A stretch of 64,000 nucleotides of DNA from Levilactobacillus huananensis (GCF_003946145.1 NZ_RHOC01000003.1:62001-126000); one strand, 5' to 3'; shown: positions 26,618-37,245, counted from the first letter of the stretch. Notes: generated by a model not told the origin, from the sequence alone. A program made the numbers and translations.

Positions 26618-27382
26618 TTAGACGGTTAAACCGTCCACATTGAGTTCCACCGGACAATGGTCGGAACCCATGACTTGGTCTAATATTTTAGCGCCTTTCA
26701 AATGATCCTGCAAGCGATTGCTGGTGATGAAGTAGTCAATCCGCCAGCCGGCATTGTTGTCGCGGGCATGGAACCGGTAGCTCCACCAGGAGTAACGACC
26801 GGTAGCTTCCGGATTGAAATAACGGAAGGTATCCGTGTAGCCAGCGCCGAGGAGCCTCGTCATCTTTTCCCGTTCGTCGTCGGTAAAACCGGCATTGTGG
26901 TGATTTGACTTGGGGTTCTTGAGGTCAATCTCGGTGTGGGCAACATTTAAATCGCCACAGAAGATGATTGGTTTCTTGGCATCTAGGCTTTGAATAAAGG
27001 CTAAGAATGCTTCTTCCCACCCCATCCGAAAGTCTAGGCGTTTGAGGCCACTACCAGAGTTCGGAGTATAGCAGGTGAGGACGTAGAAGTCTGGATACTC
27101 CAGGGTGATGGTTCGGCCCTCGTGATCGAAGTCAGGAGCATTAATCCCATAGATGACATTGAGTGGCTTGTGTTTGGTAAATAACGCGGTTCCGGAGTAC
27201 CCCTTCCGTTCGGCATAGTTCCAATACTGGTAATAGCCGGGAAGGTCCAAGTCAATTTGACCGGCCTGAAGCTTGGTTTCCTGAATGCCAAAGAAATCAG
27301 CATCTAGTTCGTTAAATGTCTCAACAAATCCTTTTTTCACGATGGCCCGGAGACCATTGACGTTCCAAGAAATAAATTTCAT
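26618..27382 (-). CDS. exoA: Exodeoxyribonuclease III / AP endonuclease
   Basis: The product has 254 residues behind TTGGAGGTG. It belongs to the exonuclease-endonuclease-phosphatase family: MKFISWNVNGLRA start, metal ligand Glu35 in GIQETKLQ, YTPNSGSGL, CGDLNVAH and the C-terminal MGSDHCPVEL with the catalytic His. It cleaves at abasic sites and repairs blocked 3' ends, acting after glycosylases such as Ung encoded nearby. It is the first gene of a two-gene minus-strand operon with a DnaQ-like exonuclease. Confidence 0.96.
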   Translation of the reverse strand: MKFISWNVNGLRAIVKKGFVETFNELDADFFGIQETKLQAGQIDLDLPGYYQYWNYAERKGYSGTALFTKHKPLNVIYGINAPDFDHEGRTITLEYPDFYVLTCYTPNSGSGLKRLDFRMGWEEAFLAFIQSLDAKKPIIFCGDLNVAHTEIDLKNPKSNHHNAGFTDDEREKMTRLLGAGYTDTFRYFNPEATGRYSWWSYRFHARDNNAGWRIDYFITSNRLQDHLKGAKILDQVMGSDHCPVELNVDGLTV

Positions 27383-27555
27383 GACGGCACCTCCAAAAGA
27401 CTGATTCTAGTATACCAGAAAAATAAGTTTTGACTGTGAATGGCGCGTCCCCGTGTCGTTTACGACCATTTCATGCTAAAATAATCTCATGACTGTTGTT
27501 TTCGCTGCCAACCGCGACGGAACAACATAAATTTTGTGAAACGAAGGGAATAATC

Positions 27556-28464
27556 ATGATGGAAGACATCGTAACGGTATTTCCAGCAGTCACTATTCTG
27601 CGGAACGAGCCCTTGGCTCACTATACCTATACTAAGACGGGAGGGCCAGCGGACTTCTTAGCTTTCCCAACTAACATTCAGGAAACCAAGTCCTTATTAG
27701 CCTACGCCAATCAGGAGAAGTTACCGGTAACAGTTGTCGGGAATGCCAGTAACCTCATCGTACGCGATGGCGGTATTCGCGGCCTCGTGATGATCTTAAC
27801 GAAAATGAACCATATTACCACAGACGGCCAAACCGTGACCGCGGAATCTGGTGCGGCATTGATTGAAGCAACGAAGGTGGCCCAGGCTCACAGCTTGACT
27901 GGTTTCGAATTTGCTGCCGGGATTCCCGGCAGTGTCGGCGGTGCCATCTTCATGAACGCAGGAGCTTATGGTGGTGAAATCAGCGAGATCGCCGTTTCTG
28001 TCGAGGTTCTGACGCCTGAAGGAGAGATTCGGACACTGAATCAACAGGAACTCGATTTTGGTTATCGTCATAGTTCCGTTCAGGATTACCACGACATTGT
28101 CCTCACAGCAACCTTTGCGTTGACTCCTGGGGATGGTGAAGCCATCCAAGCAAAAATGGATGACCTGAATGCTAGACGGGCAGCCAAACAGCCATTAGAA
28201 CTTCCGTCCTGTGGAAGCGTCTTTAAGCGTCCTGAGGGGCATTACACTGGTCGTTTGATTCAGGAAGCCGGGTTACAGGGCTTGAAGTGGGGCGGCGCAC
28301 AAGTTTCAACGAAACACGCCGGATTCATTGTAAACATCGACCATGCGACGGCCACAGATTATCTGGAGTTGATTCACCACATTCAGGAAGTTATTTTTAA
28401 GGAAGATAATGTTCACCTCGAGACCGAAGTTCGCATTATTGGAGAAGAACCTACCGCCAAATAA
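27556..28464 (+). CDS. murB: UDP-N-acetylenolpyruvoylglucosamine reductase MurB
   Basis: The product has 302 residues, starting at ATG 27556 or the adjacent ATG 27559. It is an FAD enzyme that makes UDP-MurNAc for peptidoglycan. FAD-site motifs [17 protein letters not shown] and [20 protein letters not shown], and the catalytic [11 protein letters not shown] and [10 protein letters not shown] segments, are all present. It fits the Gram-positive short-loop MurB group. It is followed 17 bases later by a Na+/H+ antiporter gene, probably in the same transcript. Confidence 0.97.
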   Translation: MMEDIVTVFPAVTILRNEPLAHYTYTKTGGPADFLAFPTNIQETKSLLAYANQEKLPVTVVGNASNLIVRDGGIRGLVMILTKMNHITTDGQTVTAESGAALIEATKVAQAHSLTGFEFAAGIPGSVGGAIFMNAGAYGGEISEIAVSVEVLTPEGEIRTLNQQELDFGYRHSSVQDYHDIVLTATFALTPGDGEAIQAKMDDLNARRAAKQPLELPSCGSVFKRPEGHYTGRLIQEAGLQGLKWGGAQVSTKHAGFIVNIDHATATDYLELIHHIQEVIFKEDNVHLETEVRIIGEEPTAK

Positions 28465-28481
28465 AGAAGGGGGAACCCTAT

Positions 28482-30620
28482 GTGCCTATAATTGAAGCAG
28501 TGATTCTGTTAATCGTCTTGGTTCTTTTGTCCAATATTATCAGTCACTACCTCACGTTCATTCCAGTCAGTCTGATTCAAATTGTTCTAGGGCTAATCGT
28601 GGCCTTGGTCTGGAAATTTGAAGTCCCACTCGAGACCGACTGGTTCCTGCTCCTGTTTATCGCGCCGTTACTGTATAACGATGGGCGGCGCTTCCCTCGC
28701 CGAGAACTCTGGCGACTACGGGGGCCAATCTTTGCCAATGCCATCTGGTTGGTCTTTTTGACCACGTTACTGGGTGGTTACCTGATCTACGCGCTGATTC
28801 CAAAGATGCCGTTGACCGTGGCTTTTGCCCTGGCTGCAATTCTGTCGCCCACCGATCCGGTGGCCGTGCAGTCGATTGCCAAACAGGTTAAGCTCCCGGC
28901 TAGTCTGATGCACTTAGTTAGTGGGGAAAGTCTGATCAATGATGCCAGTGGTCTGATTGCGTTTAAATACGCGGTTGCGGCCACGGTGACCGGGGCCTTT
29001 TCGATTGGGACGGCGACCGGTGACTTTATCTATATTAGTATTGTGGGTTTCATTTCCGGGTTAATCTTCATGACCGCCATTCAACTCCTGATGGATATTC
29101 TCCGTCGCCAGGGGATTGACGACGTGATCTTTAACACCGTGTTGCAGATTGCGACACCGTTCGTGATCTATCTGGTAACTGAAGAAATCACGCATGCTTC
29201 TGGGGTGATTGCGGTCGTGACGGCCGGGGTCCTGTATCACGCCAGAGAGAACCGGATCGTGGAAGACACACCAGAACTCAAGCTTGTGACGGAAAAGGTG
29301 TGGGACATCATCATCTACTCCTTGAATGGGATTGTTTTCGTGATTCTAGGAATTGAACTACCAGTCGCCACGTCACAGGTCATCAAGGGTGGTCAGTTTA
29401 ACACTGGCCAAGCTGTTTTCTTTGCCTTTATGGCCTGGGTCATTCTGGTGGCTATCCGGACGTTCTGGACGTATGGGTACATCCTTTTCCAACGACTGAC
29501 GAAGAGTCGGTCCCAAGAAAAACCGAGTTTCCGGATGGCAATTCTATCTGGGCTTTCCGGGGTTCGTGGTGCCGTAACGATGGCCGGGGTCCTGTCGGTA
29601 CCTGCGACCATTGCAAGTGGAGCCAGCTTTCCGACTCGAGCCTTGATGCTCTTCGTGGCTTCCGGGGTGATTATTATTAGTCTGGTCGCTGCAACAATTA
29701 TGTTGCCGCTAATCTCAACTGATAAACAACCCTTACAGACACGGGCTAGTGTCAGTGACGAGATTGTCAATGACATTGATTTGGATGATGAAGCTGAGGA
29801 AGAATTCCCTGAGGAGCCCGTTCGGCAGGTCAGCGAAGAGGAAGCCAGAGCCTATATCATGCGTCTGGCAATTTCGAAGATTGAGGAACTTAGACGACCC
29901 AATAATCAACGGGCAGCCTATGATTTAATTCTGGACTACCAGTTCATCATTCGACGTTTGGAAATGAGTTATCGCGCCGATACGGCGATGCAGAAGGTCT
30001 TAGACGACGAAATCAAGTTGCGTGGGGTAGCCATTACCGGTGAACGCGAGTCTTTGGCATCGTTACTGGAGGGTGAGAAAATCACTCAGACCAGTTATGT
30101 CGGGGCCCTACGGCGAATCGAAAAATTAGAGACTCGTTTGACCCAGGTCTCCGGGCGGACCATGCCGGGGGTCATGCACTACTGGGTACTCTTCTTCCGA
30201 CACATGTGGCGAAATACCCGCTACTGGTTACATTCTGAAGATACCGACCGGTTGCATGCTGAGAACAACCTGATTGAGCGTGAGACGGCGAAGAATGCTA
30301 TCAAAGCTTTGTCAGAATACTTGGCGCGGACTGACGTCGATGAGACCCAGTTCGACAACCAGGCGGTTTACCATCTGCTTGTGCATTATCGTAACCGAAT
30401 CGAACGGGCCAAGGCAGCCACAGCGCCTAGCCATGAGGATGATTATCAACATCAACTTAACAAGCTCAGAGTTCGTGCTTTAGGTGCCGAGAGAAGTGGG
30501 ATTCAAACGTTGGTGGAAGCTGGGAATATCAGTTGGACTCAGGCCACCCATCTGCGCCAGTACGTCAACTATGCGGAAAACGTGTTGGTTATGTCCCTCA
30601 ATAGTGAGGAAGGCGAGTAG
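28482..30620 (+). CDS. CPA1-family Na+/H+ antiporter
   Basis: The product has 712 residues with a GTG start and AAGAAGGGGG upstream. About twelve membrane segments occupy residues 1-415. The ion-binding region LSPTDPVAVQSIAKQ near 125 and ESLINDASGL near 152 are typical of CPA1 exchangers (NhaP/NhaK/YjcE group). A large hydrophilic C-terminus (about 420-712) is acidic, then helical, and may regulate the transporter. The role is export of Na+ and pH balance. It is probably co-transcribed with murB and ends at a strong terminator. Confidence 0.93.
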   Translation: MPIIEAVILLIVLVLLSNIISHYLTFIPVSLIQIVLGLIVALVWKFEVPLETDWFLLLFIAPLLYNDGRRFPRRELWRLRGPIFANAIWLVFLTTLLGGYLIYALIPKMPLTVAFALAAILSPTDPVAVQSIAKQVKLPASLMHLVSGESLINDASGLIAFKYAVAATVTGAFSIGTATGDFIYISIVGFISGLIFMTAIQLLMDILRRQGIDDVIFNTVLQIATPFVIYLVTEEITHASGVIAVVTAGVLYHARENRIVEDTPELKLVTEKVWDIIIYSLNGIVFVILGIELPVATSQVIKGGQFNTGQAVFFAFMAWVILVAIRTFWTYGYILFQRLTKSRSQEKPSFRMAILSGLSGVRGAVTMAGVLSVPATIASGASFPTRALMLFVASGVIIISLVAATIMLPLISTDKQPLQTRASVSDEIVNDIDLDDEAEEEFPEEPVRQVSEEEARAYIMRLAISKIEELRRPNNQRAAYDLILDYQFIIRRLEMSYRADTAMQKVLDDEIKLRGVAITGERESLASLLEGEKITQTSYVGALRRIEKLETRLTQVSGRTMPGVMHYWVLFFRHMWRNTRYWLHSEDTDRLHAENNLIERETAKNAIKALSEYLARTDVDETQFDNQAVYHLLVHYRNRIERAKAATAPSHEDDYQHQLNKLRVRALGAERSGIQTLVEAGNISWTQATHLRQYVNYAENVLVMSLNSEEGE

Positions 30621-30647
30621 TCCTTCACTAAGAGTTTATAGACGTTT

Positions 30648-30698
30648 AAAAACAGTAAGTATTATTTAGCAGAGGCTAGACGATACTTACTGTTTTTT
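30648..30698 (+). terminator. Terminator after antiporter gene
   Basis: AAAACAGTAAGTA pairs with TACTTACTGTTTT, followed by T's. Confidence 0.88.
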
Positions 30699-30781
30699 AG
30701 TATTCAAAATAGTTAACTAGCCTCGAGTATGAGTTGGCGGCAGTTGGGGTGGCGCCGCAGACGATTATGTTCAATTGCATT

Positions 30782-30817
30782 TAAAAGGGCCCTAACGACA
30801 AAGTCGTCAGGACCCTA
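30782..30817 (-). terminator. Terminator of DUF1361 gene
   Basis: On the minus strand AGGGTCCTGACGAC pairs with GTCGTTAGGGCCCT around TTT, followed by TTTT. Confidence 0.85.
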
Positions 30818-30828
30818 CAACACAAGAT

Positions 30829-31494
30829 TTAGTTAGAACTGGAAGGCATAGCCGAGTTGCTCATGATGAGGTAGAGAATCCAATAGCTGAATAGTTGCAG
30901 AAAGGTCATCAAAATCACAAATATCCACATGTTTGGCGTCCACATCGAGAGAATCGGATTGATGAACTGCTCCGGATTAATAAAGAGGTAGATAGTATGA
31001 ATTCGGAGAAAACGACCAATATATAGGCCAACGGAGGATAGAAATGTCAGGAGCACGACAATTGTGAGCCGAGCCCAACGATTACCCTTGGCAATTCGGG
31101 TACTAATAGTCTGACTGACATAGTTGAGGCTCCAGAAGCCCAAAAATGAACAGCTAACGGCACTGACCATCATATAGGTAAAGTAGATCCAGAGGTGCGG
31201 TGTAACTCTTAGAAGGCCACTCAGCGCATATGGCTGGAGGAGTGACAAATGAAAGAGGTCAGTTAGTAGGTAGGGGGCATTCGGGTAGAATAGCAACCAT
31301 AGCACTACAATGGGCCAGAATAGCCAGCCACTGCGAGGGGTGACCTTGCCCAGATGAAAACTAATCTCAATGGGGAGATAGCCAAGGAAGGTGTTTAGTA
31401 CCAGAAAGGAGAAGGGATCCTTAGCCCGGAAGTAGAGAAAAACTAGCCAGGCAGCAAAGAATATTCGGATTTCCCAACGCGCTCGCCGATTCAT
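30829..31494 (-). CDS. DUF1361 membrane protein
   Basis: The product has 221 residues from ATG 31494 behind AAAGGAGGG. It is a polytopic protein with about six to seven helices. The motif WLLFYPNAPYLLTDLFHL near 65-85 is the signature of the DUF1361 family, which has no known function. The C-terminus is Ser-rich. It is transcribed alone, divergent from cdaA across a 290-base region. Confidence 0.85.
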   Translation of the reverse strand: MNRRARWEIRIFFAAWLVFLYFRAKDPFSFLVLNTFLGYLPIEISFHLGKVTPRSGWLFWPIVVLWLLFYPNAPYLLTDLFHLSLLQPYALSGLLRVTPHLWIYFTYMMVSAVSCSFLGFWSLNYVSQTISTRIAKGNRWARLTIVVLLTFLSSVGLYIGRFLRIHTIYLFINPEQFINPILSMWTPNMWIFVILMTFLQLFSYWILYLIMSNSAMPSSSN

Positions 31495-31784
31495 CGCAAG
31501 CCCTCCTTTCACATTAAAATAGTGTTGTTTGTTTGTCTTTATTTTGTTAAAAAGTGAAGGCCAGAACCCACCTTTATTTTACCGCCCATTTATCAAAAAC
31601 GAACAGAATATGACTTCTAGTTTACCAGAATGAACCCATGAAGGTAGTCGCTGACATGGAGCTTAACAATTCTGTAAGTTTTATGATATGACGAACTGGA
31701 ATTGACCGGATAATCGGTAATCGGGGCGCAATGTTGGCGGGGCCGTGCTATAATAAAATCTGAATTCGATTTGGAGGGAAAGTC

Positions 31785-32636
31785 ATGAACCTGGATTGGG
31801 GCAATCTCCTTACATTGGGGAATTTAGTCAACTTACTGGACATTTTGGTGGTCTGGTTTGTCATTTATGAATTAATCGTGATGCTCCGAGGAACGAAGGC
31901 TATCCAGCTCTTCCGGGGGGTTATTTTGATTCTACTGGTGAAGTTCGTGAGCGCCTATATCGGACTGAACACGGTATCTTGGTTGGTGGACCAAGTCATC
32001 AACTGGGGGGTTATCGCGATCATCATTATCTTCCAGCCGGAAATCCGGCGGGGACTAGAGCACTTGGGTCGGGGCTCGCTCTTTGTGCGGATCCGTCACG
32101 AAAATGAAGCGGCAAACCACATGATTGAGGGCCTGGACAAGGCCATTCAGTACATGTCCAAGCGCCGAATCGGCGCTTTGATGACGATTCAACGGGATAC
32201 TGGACTGGAAGACTATATCGAAACGGGGATTGACTTGGATGCCGAGTTGACCGGTGAGCTCCTGATCAACATCTTTATCCCCAATACGCCACTGCATGAT
32301 GGGGCGGTCATTATTCGTAATAACCGTATTGCCGTCGCCGCAGCCTACCTTCCCTTGTCGGAAAGTAATCTGATTCCGAAAGAGTTGGGGACTCGTCACC
32401 GGGCAGCCGTGGGAATTTCCGAAGTTACCGATGCGCTTACCATTGTCATTTCCGAAGAAACCGGTGACGTCTCGATTACCAAGAATAATGAACTTATTCG
32501 TGGATTGACGCAGGCCGATTATCTGAAGTTTCTCCGAAATGAATTGGTGAATGAAGAAGCCGCCGATAATAACAATGTGTTGGTTAAGACCCTCGATTGG
32601 TTTGATCAACGCTTTAGAGGAGGGCGCCGTAAATGA
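31785..32636 (+). CDS. cdaA: Diadenylate cyclase CdaA
   Basis: The product has 283 residues behind TTGGAGGGAAA. Three N-terminal membrane helices (to about 85) precede the DAC domain, with HDGA (171-174) and GTRHRAA (202-208), the catalytic motifs for making c-di-AMP from two ATP. c-di-AMP controls K+ and osmolyte transport and wall homeostasis. The cdaA-cdaR-glmM order is the conserved Firmicutes operon, and the start of cdaR overlaps the end of cdaA by 4 bases. An extended -10 (TGCTATAAT at 31746-31754) is the likely promoter. Confidence 0.97.
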   Translation: MNLDWGNLLTLGNLVNLLDILVVWFVIYELIVMLRGTKAIQLFRGVILILLVKFVSAYIGLNTVSWLVDQVINWGVIAIIIIFQPEIRRGLEHLGRGSLFVRIRHENEAANHMIEGLDKAIQYMSKRRIGALMTIQRDTGLEDYIETGIDLDAELTGELLINIFIPNTPLHDGAVIIRNNRIAVAAAYLPLSESNLIPKELGTRHRAAVGISEVTDALTIVISEETGDVSITKNNELIRGLTQADYLKFLRNELVNEEAADNNNVLVKTLDWFDQRFRGGRRK

Positions 32637-33601
32637 AAAATCAACGCTATACGACTTGGCTTTACCGTATTTTGGCGCTCATCTTGGCGATCTTACTTTT
32701 CTTCTATGTGAACAGCACGAAATCGGCTACGAACTCGCAGTCGAGTAGTTCAACTGGGGCGACGTCACTTACGGCAACCAAGACGGTTACGGTGTCCGTC
32801 CCCTTGCAGCTAAATGTAAATAGCAACAAATACTTTGTGACCGGCTATCCCCAGAAGGTGAAAGTTAAACTTCAGGGCCCCTTAGCGCTGGTGACGACGA
32901 CCGCAAATACACAAAATTTTAAAGTCTACGCCGCACTGAGCGACCTGGGTGTGGGCAAGCACAAGGTGACTCTGCATCAAGAGGGATTGAATCACGAGAT
33001 TGAATCCACAATTTCACCCGCCAAGATTACGGTAGATATCGAACCACGACGGACGGTGTCCTTCCCAGTGAAGGTCCAATATAACAAGCAAAACATTGCA
33101 CCAGGCTACTCGGCAGGGAAGGCAACTTCCGATGTGACGAGTGTTAAGGCAACGGGGGCGGCCAACGAGATTTCTCGGATTACCAGTGTCGTGGCCCAGT
33201 TAACCTTGGCACAGAATGTGAAGAAAACGGTGAATAGTCAGGCGGTCATTGAAGCCCTGGATAAAAACGGCAAGACGGTGAACGTGATCTTGACGCCATC
33301 GACGACTACGGTTAACTTGCCTATCACATCTGATGGGGAGAGTAAGAAGGTCAGTGTCAACCTGAATGCGAAGAATGGCTCGTCCGGAACGACGTATAAA
33401 CTAAGCAGCAACGTTTCTAAAGTGACTGCTTATGGCAGTGCCGCGCAATTGAAGGCACTCCAAAGTGTTGCCGTGGACGTTGATGTGAGTGATGTGAAGA
33501 ACCAGGCCACCAAGACGGTGACGCTGGATACCAGTGATAATGACGTGACGGCATTTGATCCCACTACAATTAAGGTGACGGTCAAGGCCAGCGCGGATTA
33601 A
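32633..33601 (+). CDS. cdaR: CdaA regulator CdaR (YbbR-domain protein)
   Basis: The product has 322 residues. An N-terminal membrane helix (about 8-27) is followed by about three YbbR-type beta domains on the outside, recognisable by recurring [18 protein letters not shown] and [10 protein letters not shown] segments. CdaR binds CdaA and tunes c-di-AMP synthesis. A Ser/Thr-rich linker follows the helix. Translation is coupled to cdaA (ATGA overlap), and glmM follows after 32 bases. Confidence 0.93.
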   Translation: MKNQRYTTWLYRILALILAILLFFYVNSTKSATNSQSSSSTGATSLTATKTVTVSVPLQLNVNSNKYFVTGYPQKVKVKLQGPLALVTTTANTQNFKVYAALSDLGVGKHKVTLHQEGLNHEIESTISPAKITVDIEPRRTVSFPVKVQYNKQNIAPGYSAGKATSDVTSVKATGAANEISRITSVVAQLTLAQNVKKTVNSQAVIEALDKNGKTVNVILTPSTTTVNLPITSDGESKKVSVNLNAKNGSSGTTYKLSSNVSKVTAYGSAAQLKALQSVAVDVDVSDVKNQATKTVTLDTSDNDVTAFDPTTIKVTVKASAD

Positions 33602-33633
33602 CGAAATTTGTCTTAGAAATGAGGAGTTTGACG

Positions 33634-34989
33634 ATGAAGTATTTTGGTACTGATGGTGTTCGGGGAGTTGCTAATCAAGAACTAACGCCCGAATTAGCTT
33701 TTAAAGTTGGTCGGTTTGGCGGCTATGTTTTAACGCAACACGCTGATAGTGAGAACGCTCACCCGCAAGTCTTAGTGGCGCGGGATACCCGGATTTCCGG
33801 TCAATTACTGGAAAATGCCTTGGTTGCTGGACTTTTGTCTGTCGGCATCGAAGTGCTCCGGTTAGGCGTGATTACGACGCCAGCCGTGGCTTACTTGGTT
33901 CGGACACAGGGGGCTGCCGCTGGGGTCATGATTACGGCTTCACACAACCCAGCTGAATATAATGGCATTAAGTACTTTGGTAACGATGGGTACAAGCTTT
34001 CTGACGAAATGGAAGAGGAAATTGAAACGTTGTTGGATGCGTCAGATGACAACCTACCACGGCCAACGACCGATGGGCTGGGTACCGTTGAGGATTATTC
34101 CGAAGGTAGCCAGAAGTACATTCAGTTCCTCGAACAGACGATTGCGGACGATCTCGACGGCTTACATATTGCGGTCGACGCCGCTAATGGATCGACGAGT
34201 GGCCTGGTTTCTCGGCTGTATGCTGATTTGAACGTCGACTTTGACACGATTGCAACGACGCCTAATGGGCTAAACATTAACGATCAAGTTGGGTCGACGC
34301 ATCCCGAACAATTACAGAAGTTTGTCGTTGACCAGGGTGCCGAAATTGGATTGGCCTTTGACGGTGATGGTGACCGGTGTATCGCGGTTGATGAGACTGG
34401 TAAACTGGTTGATGGTGACAAGATTATGTACATTTGTGGGAAGTATCTGGCTGAACATGGTCGCCTAAAGAAGGATACAATTGTGACCACGGTGATGAGT
34501 AACCTGGGGATGTACAAGGCCATGGAAGCCCACGACTTGAAGTCTGTTAAGACTAAGGTTGGGGACCGCTACGTCGTTGAAGAAATGCGAAAATCCGGGT
34601 ACAACTTGGGTGGCGAACAGTCTGGACATATTGTGTTCTTAGACTTTAACACCACTGGTGACGGCTTGTTAACTAGTCTGCAGTTGCTTCATATCTTAAA
34701 GGCAACGGGGAAGAAGCTGTCTGAATTAGCAGCCGATGTTCAAACTTACCCGCAAAAGTTAGTTAACGTGAAGGTAGCTGATAAGCAAGCCGCCCTTGAA
34801 AATCCTCAAGTTCAAGCCGTAATTGCCACCGTGGAAAAAGAAATGAATGGTGACGGTCGCGTGCTCGTTCGGCCTTCCGGGACTGAACCTTTGCTTCGGG
34901 TCATGGCGGAGGCGCCAACGGAAGAAATCGTTGCGGGCTACGTCGACCGGATCGCAGATGTGGTTCGGGCCGAAGTTGGTGTGAAGTAA
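33634..34989 (+). CDS. glmM: Phosphoglucosamine mutase GlmM
   Basis: The product has 451 residues, the usual length, from ATG 33634; the ATG at 33619 is less likely since GAGG sits 9 bases before 33634. It converts glucosamine-6-P to glucosamine-1-P for UDP-GlcNAc. The phosphoserine loop TASHNP (Ser103), the metal loop DGDGDR (243-248), the sugar loop GGEQSGH and the C-terminal phosphate loop [11 protein letters not shown] are all intact. GlmM also binds and inhibits CdaA in other Firmicutes, which fits this operon. Confidence 0.97.
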   Translation: MKYFGTDGVRGVANQELTPELAFKVGRFGGYVLTQHADSENAHPQVLVARDTRISGQLLENALVAGLLSVGIEVLRLGVITTPAVAYLVRTQGAAAGVMITASHNPAEYNGIKYFGNDGYKLSDEMEEEIETLLDASDDNLPRPTTDGLGTVEDYSEGSQKYIQFLEQTIADDLDGLHIAVDAANGSTSGLVSRLYADLNVDFDTIATTPNGLNINDQVGSTHPEQLQKFVVDQGAEIGLAFDGDGDRCIAVDETGKLVDGDKIMYICGKYLAEHGRLKKDTIVTTVMSNLGMYKAMEAHDLKSVKTKVGDRYVVEEMRKSGYNLGGEQSGHIVFLDFNTTGDGLLTSLQLLHILKATGKKLSELAADVQTYPQKLVNVKVADKQAALENPQVQAVIATVEKEMNGDGRVLVRPSGTEPLLRVMAEAPTEEIVAGYVDRIADVVRAEVGVK

Positions 34990-35007
34990 GTTAAATCGAT
35001 AATTTAG

Positions 35008-35039
35008 TGGAGTTCTGGGATGACCGGGGCTCCTTTTTT
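35008..35039 (+). terminator. Terminator after glmM
   Basis: GGAGTTC pairs with GGGCTCC using G-U pairs, followed by seven T's. Confidence 0.7.
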
Positions 35040-35159
35040 TGACGGCTTATCAGTTGGTATGCGGTGCTTCTGACAGTTGCATGCCATGACGATAAAGGAT
35101 GATTATTTTCATGAAAACAAAGTCGTAATGGGGTGATAGACCAGTTGTGATTTTTATAG

Positions 35160-35188
35160 TTGACAACCCTTAAGGAAGGCTGTAAAGT
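35160..35188 (+). promoter_or_regulatory. Promoter of glmS
   Basis: -35 TTGACA and -10 TAAAGT are separated by 17 bp. Confidence 0.75.
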
Positions 35189-35317
35189 ATAGTCATCCGG
35201 AAACGTTATGAAAGACGTTTCAGTCTATACCAATTTATAAGAAAGCTGATACATTTCTAAAAAAACAACCGACCCTCCCGACTAACGGGGGCGGCGTCGA
35301 GAAAAGGAAGACTAGTT

Positions 35318-37135
35318 ATGTGTGGAATTGTTGGGGTTACTGGAAATGACAATGCCGTTAAGATCCTGTTGAACGGCCTAGAGAAGTTGGAATACCGGGG
35401 GTACGATTCAGCCGGTATTTATGTCAACGACCAAAAGGGTCAGGATTACTTAGTTAAGACTAAAGGTCGGATCTCTGAATTACGGTCTAAAGTGACGCCT
35501 GACGTCCACGGGTCAACTGGGATCGGTCATACGCGTTGGGCAACTCATGGGGTGGTTAGTGTGGCTAACGCACATCCACATTTCTCCAATGACGACCGGT
35601 TCTACCTGGTTCACAACGGGGTTATCGATAACTTCCAAGAATTGAAGGCCAAGTACCTAAGTGACGTGCCTTTCAGAAGTCAAACCGATACTGAAGTTGT
35701 TGTTCAACTGATCGATAAATTTGCCATTGAAGACAACTTGGATGCCAAGGCTGCTTTCTTGAAGACGTTAAGCCTTTTAAAGGGTTCCTCATATGCCTTC
35801 TTGATGATGGATCGTGAACAACCTGACACATTATTTGTTGCGAAAAACAAGAGCCCCTTATTGATTGGGGTCGGTGATGGTTTCAATGTTGTTTGTTCCG
35901 ATGCCTTAGCTATGCTCAAGGAAACGCACAATTTCTTAGAATTGATGGATGGTGAAGTCGTTACCATCACTCCCGACAAGGTTGCTATTCAAGACGCTGA
36001 CGGCAATGCTGTTGAACGTAAGCCGTTCCATGTTGACATGAACGCTGACGAAACCGACAAGGGAACCTACCCCTTCTACATGTTGAAGGAAGTCGACGAA
36101 CAGCCTAACGTGATGCGCAAGCTGGCTCAAACCTACTTGTCAGAACACGGCGAACCTCAAATTGATGATAAGCTGATCGCAGCCATGGAAGCTGCCGATC
36201 GTTTGTATATCGTGGGTGCCGGGACCAGTTATCATGCCGGTTTAGTTGGGAAGCGGCTATTTGAAAACTTGGCTCATATCCCAACGGAAGTTCACGTCTC
36301 GTCGGAATTTGCCTACGAACAACCCATGCTGTCAAAGAAGCCTTTCTTCATCTTCTTGACGCAATCTGGTGAAACAGCTGATAGCCGTGAGGTATTGGTC
36401 AACGTGAATGATGCTGGCTATCCAAGCTTGACGATTACTAACGTGCAGAACTCAACGTTGTCCCGTGAGGCAACCTACACGTTGTTACTCCATGCCGGTC
36501 CAGAAATTGCCGTGGCCTCCACCAAGGCTTACACGGCTCAGATCGCTTTAGAAGCTATCTTGGCGAAGGCATTGGGTGAGGCAACTGGCCAAATTGTGGC
36601 TCAGAACTTCAATATTCGTCAACAGCTTGGTTTAGTTGCCACAGGGATGCAAGCTATCGTCGACGAAAAGGATACATTGGAACAGTTATCTAACGACTAT
36701 CTGATGAAGTCCAACAAGGCCTTCTATATTGGTCGTGGGATTGACCACGCAGTTTCTCTGGAAGCAGCTCTGAAGTTGAAGGAGATCTCCTATGTTCAAG
36801 CCGAAGGATTCGCCTCTGGTGAACTTAAGCACGGGACGATTGCTTTAATTGAGAAGGGGACCCCTGTAATTGGCTTTATCACACAGGCCAAGACCGCTGG
36901 TTTAACACGGAGTAACTTGCAAGAAACGATGGCTCGTGGGGCCAAGACTCTGACAATTGTCCGTGAAAGTTTGGCGATTGAAGGGGACAACTTGATCTTG
37001 CCAGACGTTGACGAGATGTTGATGCCACTGTTGAGCGTTGTGCCTGCACAATTATTGGCCTACTACACCAGTCTAAACAAGGGCTTGGATGTTGATAAGC
37101 CACGGAACTTAGCCAAGAGTGTCACGGTTGAATAA
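35318..37135 (+). CDS. glmS: Glucosamine-fructose-6-phosphate aminotransferase
   Basis: The product has 605 residues behind AAAAGGAAG. The glutaminase domain starts with the catalytic Cys2 (MCGIVGVTG) and has TGIGHTRWATHG near 68-80. Two SIS isomerase domains follow, with GTSYHAGLV and LTQSGETADS in the first and the C-terminal AKSVTVE. It makes glucosamine-6-P from fructose-6-P and glutamine, the entry to wall amino sugars. It opposes NagB encoded nearby at 37539. Confidence 0.97.
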   Translation: MCGIVGVTGNDNAVKILLNGLEKLEYRGYDSAGIYVNDQKGQDYLVKTKGRISELRSKVTPDVHGSTGIGHTRWATHGVVSVANAHPHFSNDDRFYLVHNGVIDNFQELKAKYLSDVPFRSQTDTEVVVQLIDKFAIEDNLDAKAAFLKTLSLLKGSSYAFLMMDREQPDTLFVAKNKSPLLIGVGDGFNVVCSDALAMLKETHNFLELMDGEVVTITPDKVAIQDADGNAVERKPFHVDMNADETDKGTYPFYMLKEVDEQPNVMRKLAQTYLSEHGEPQIDDKLIAAMEAADRLYIVGAGTSYHAGLVGKRLFENLAHIPTEVHVSSEFAYEQPMLSKKPFFIFLTQSGETADSREVLVNVNDAGYPSLTITNVQNSTLSREATYTLLLHAGPEIAVASTKAYTAQIALEAILAKALGEATGQIVAQNFNIRQQLGLVATGMQAIVDEKDTLEQLSNDYLMKSNKAFYIGRGIDHAVSLEAALKLKEISYVQAEGFASGELKHGTIALIEKGTPVIGFITQAKTAGLTRSNLQETMARGAKTLTIVRESLAIEGDNLILPDVDEMLMPLLSVVPAQLLAYYTSLNKGLDVDKPRNLAKSVTVE

Positions 37136-37149
37136 TTAAAATGAGTTTT

Positions 37150-37182
37150 GGAAGCGTTCGGAAATGTCCGAACGCTTTTTTG
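37150..37182 (+). terminator. Terminator after glmS
   Basis: AAGCGTTCGGA pairs with TCCGAACGCTT, followed by T's. Confidence 0.93.
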
Positions 37183-37216
37183 GTACCGACGTCCGGAATG
37201 GGACAACACGTCTAAC

Positions 37217-37245
37217 TTGCGAAATACCGGGTTTCGTTGTATAGT
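37217..37245 (+). promoter_or_regulatory. Promoter of the 40-residue protein gene
   Basis: -35 TTGCGA and -10 TATAGT are separated by 17 bp, about 40 bases before the small gene. Confidence 0.7.

Larger units (their letters stand above)
34990..35317 (+). other. glmM-glmS intergenic region with glmS leader
   Basis: After the glmM terminator about 120 bases show no feature. The glmS promoter at 35160 then starts a leader of about 125 nt. The leader has two hairpins: GAAACGT/ACGTTTC (35200-35221), extended by TATAG/CTATA, and CCCTCCCG/CGGGGGCGG (35273-35294), close to the ribosome site. I see no glmS ribozyme core. Confidence 0.6.

Noticed and set aside
32055-32609. 184-codon minus-strand frame antisense to cdaA
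   Set aside because: cdaA is certain on the plus strand; this frame is a codon-bias shadow.
35189-35317. glmS ribozyme
   Set aside because: No match to the conserved ribozyme core could be found by eye, so it is not listed as a feature.
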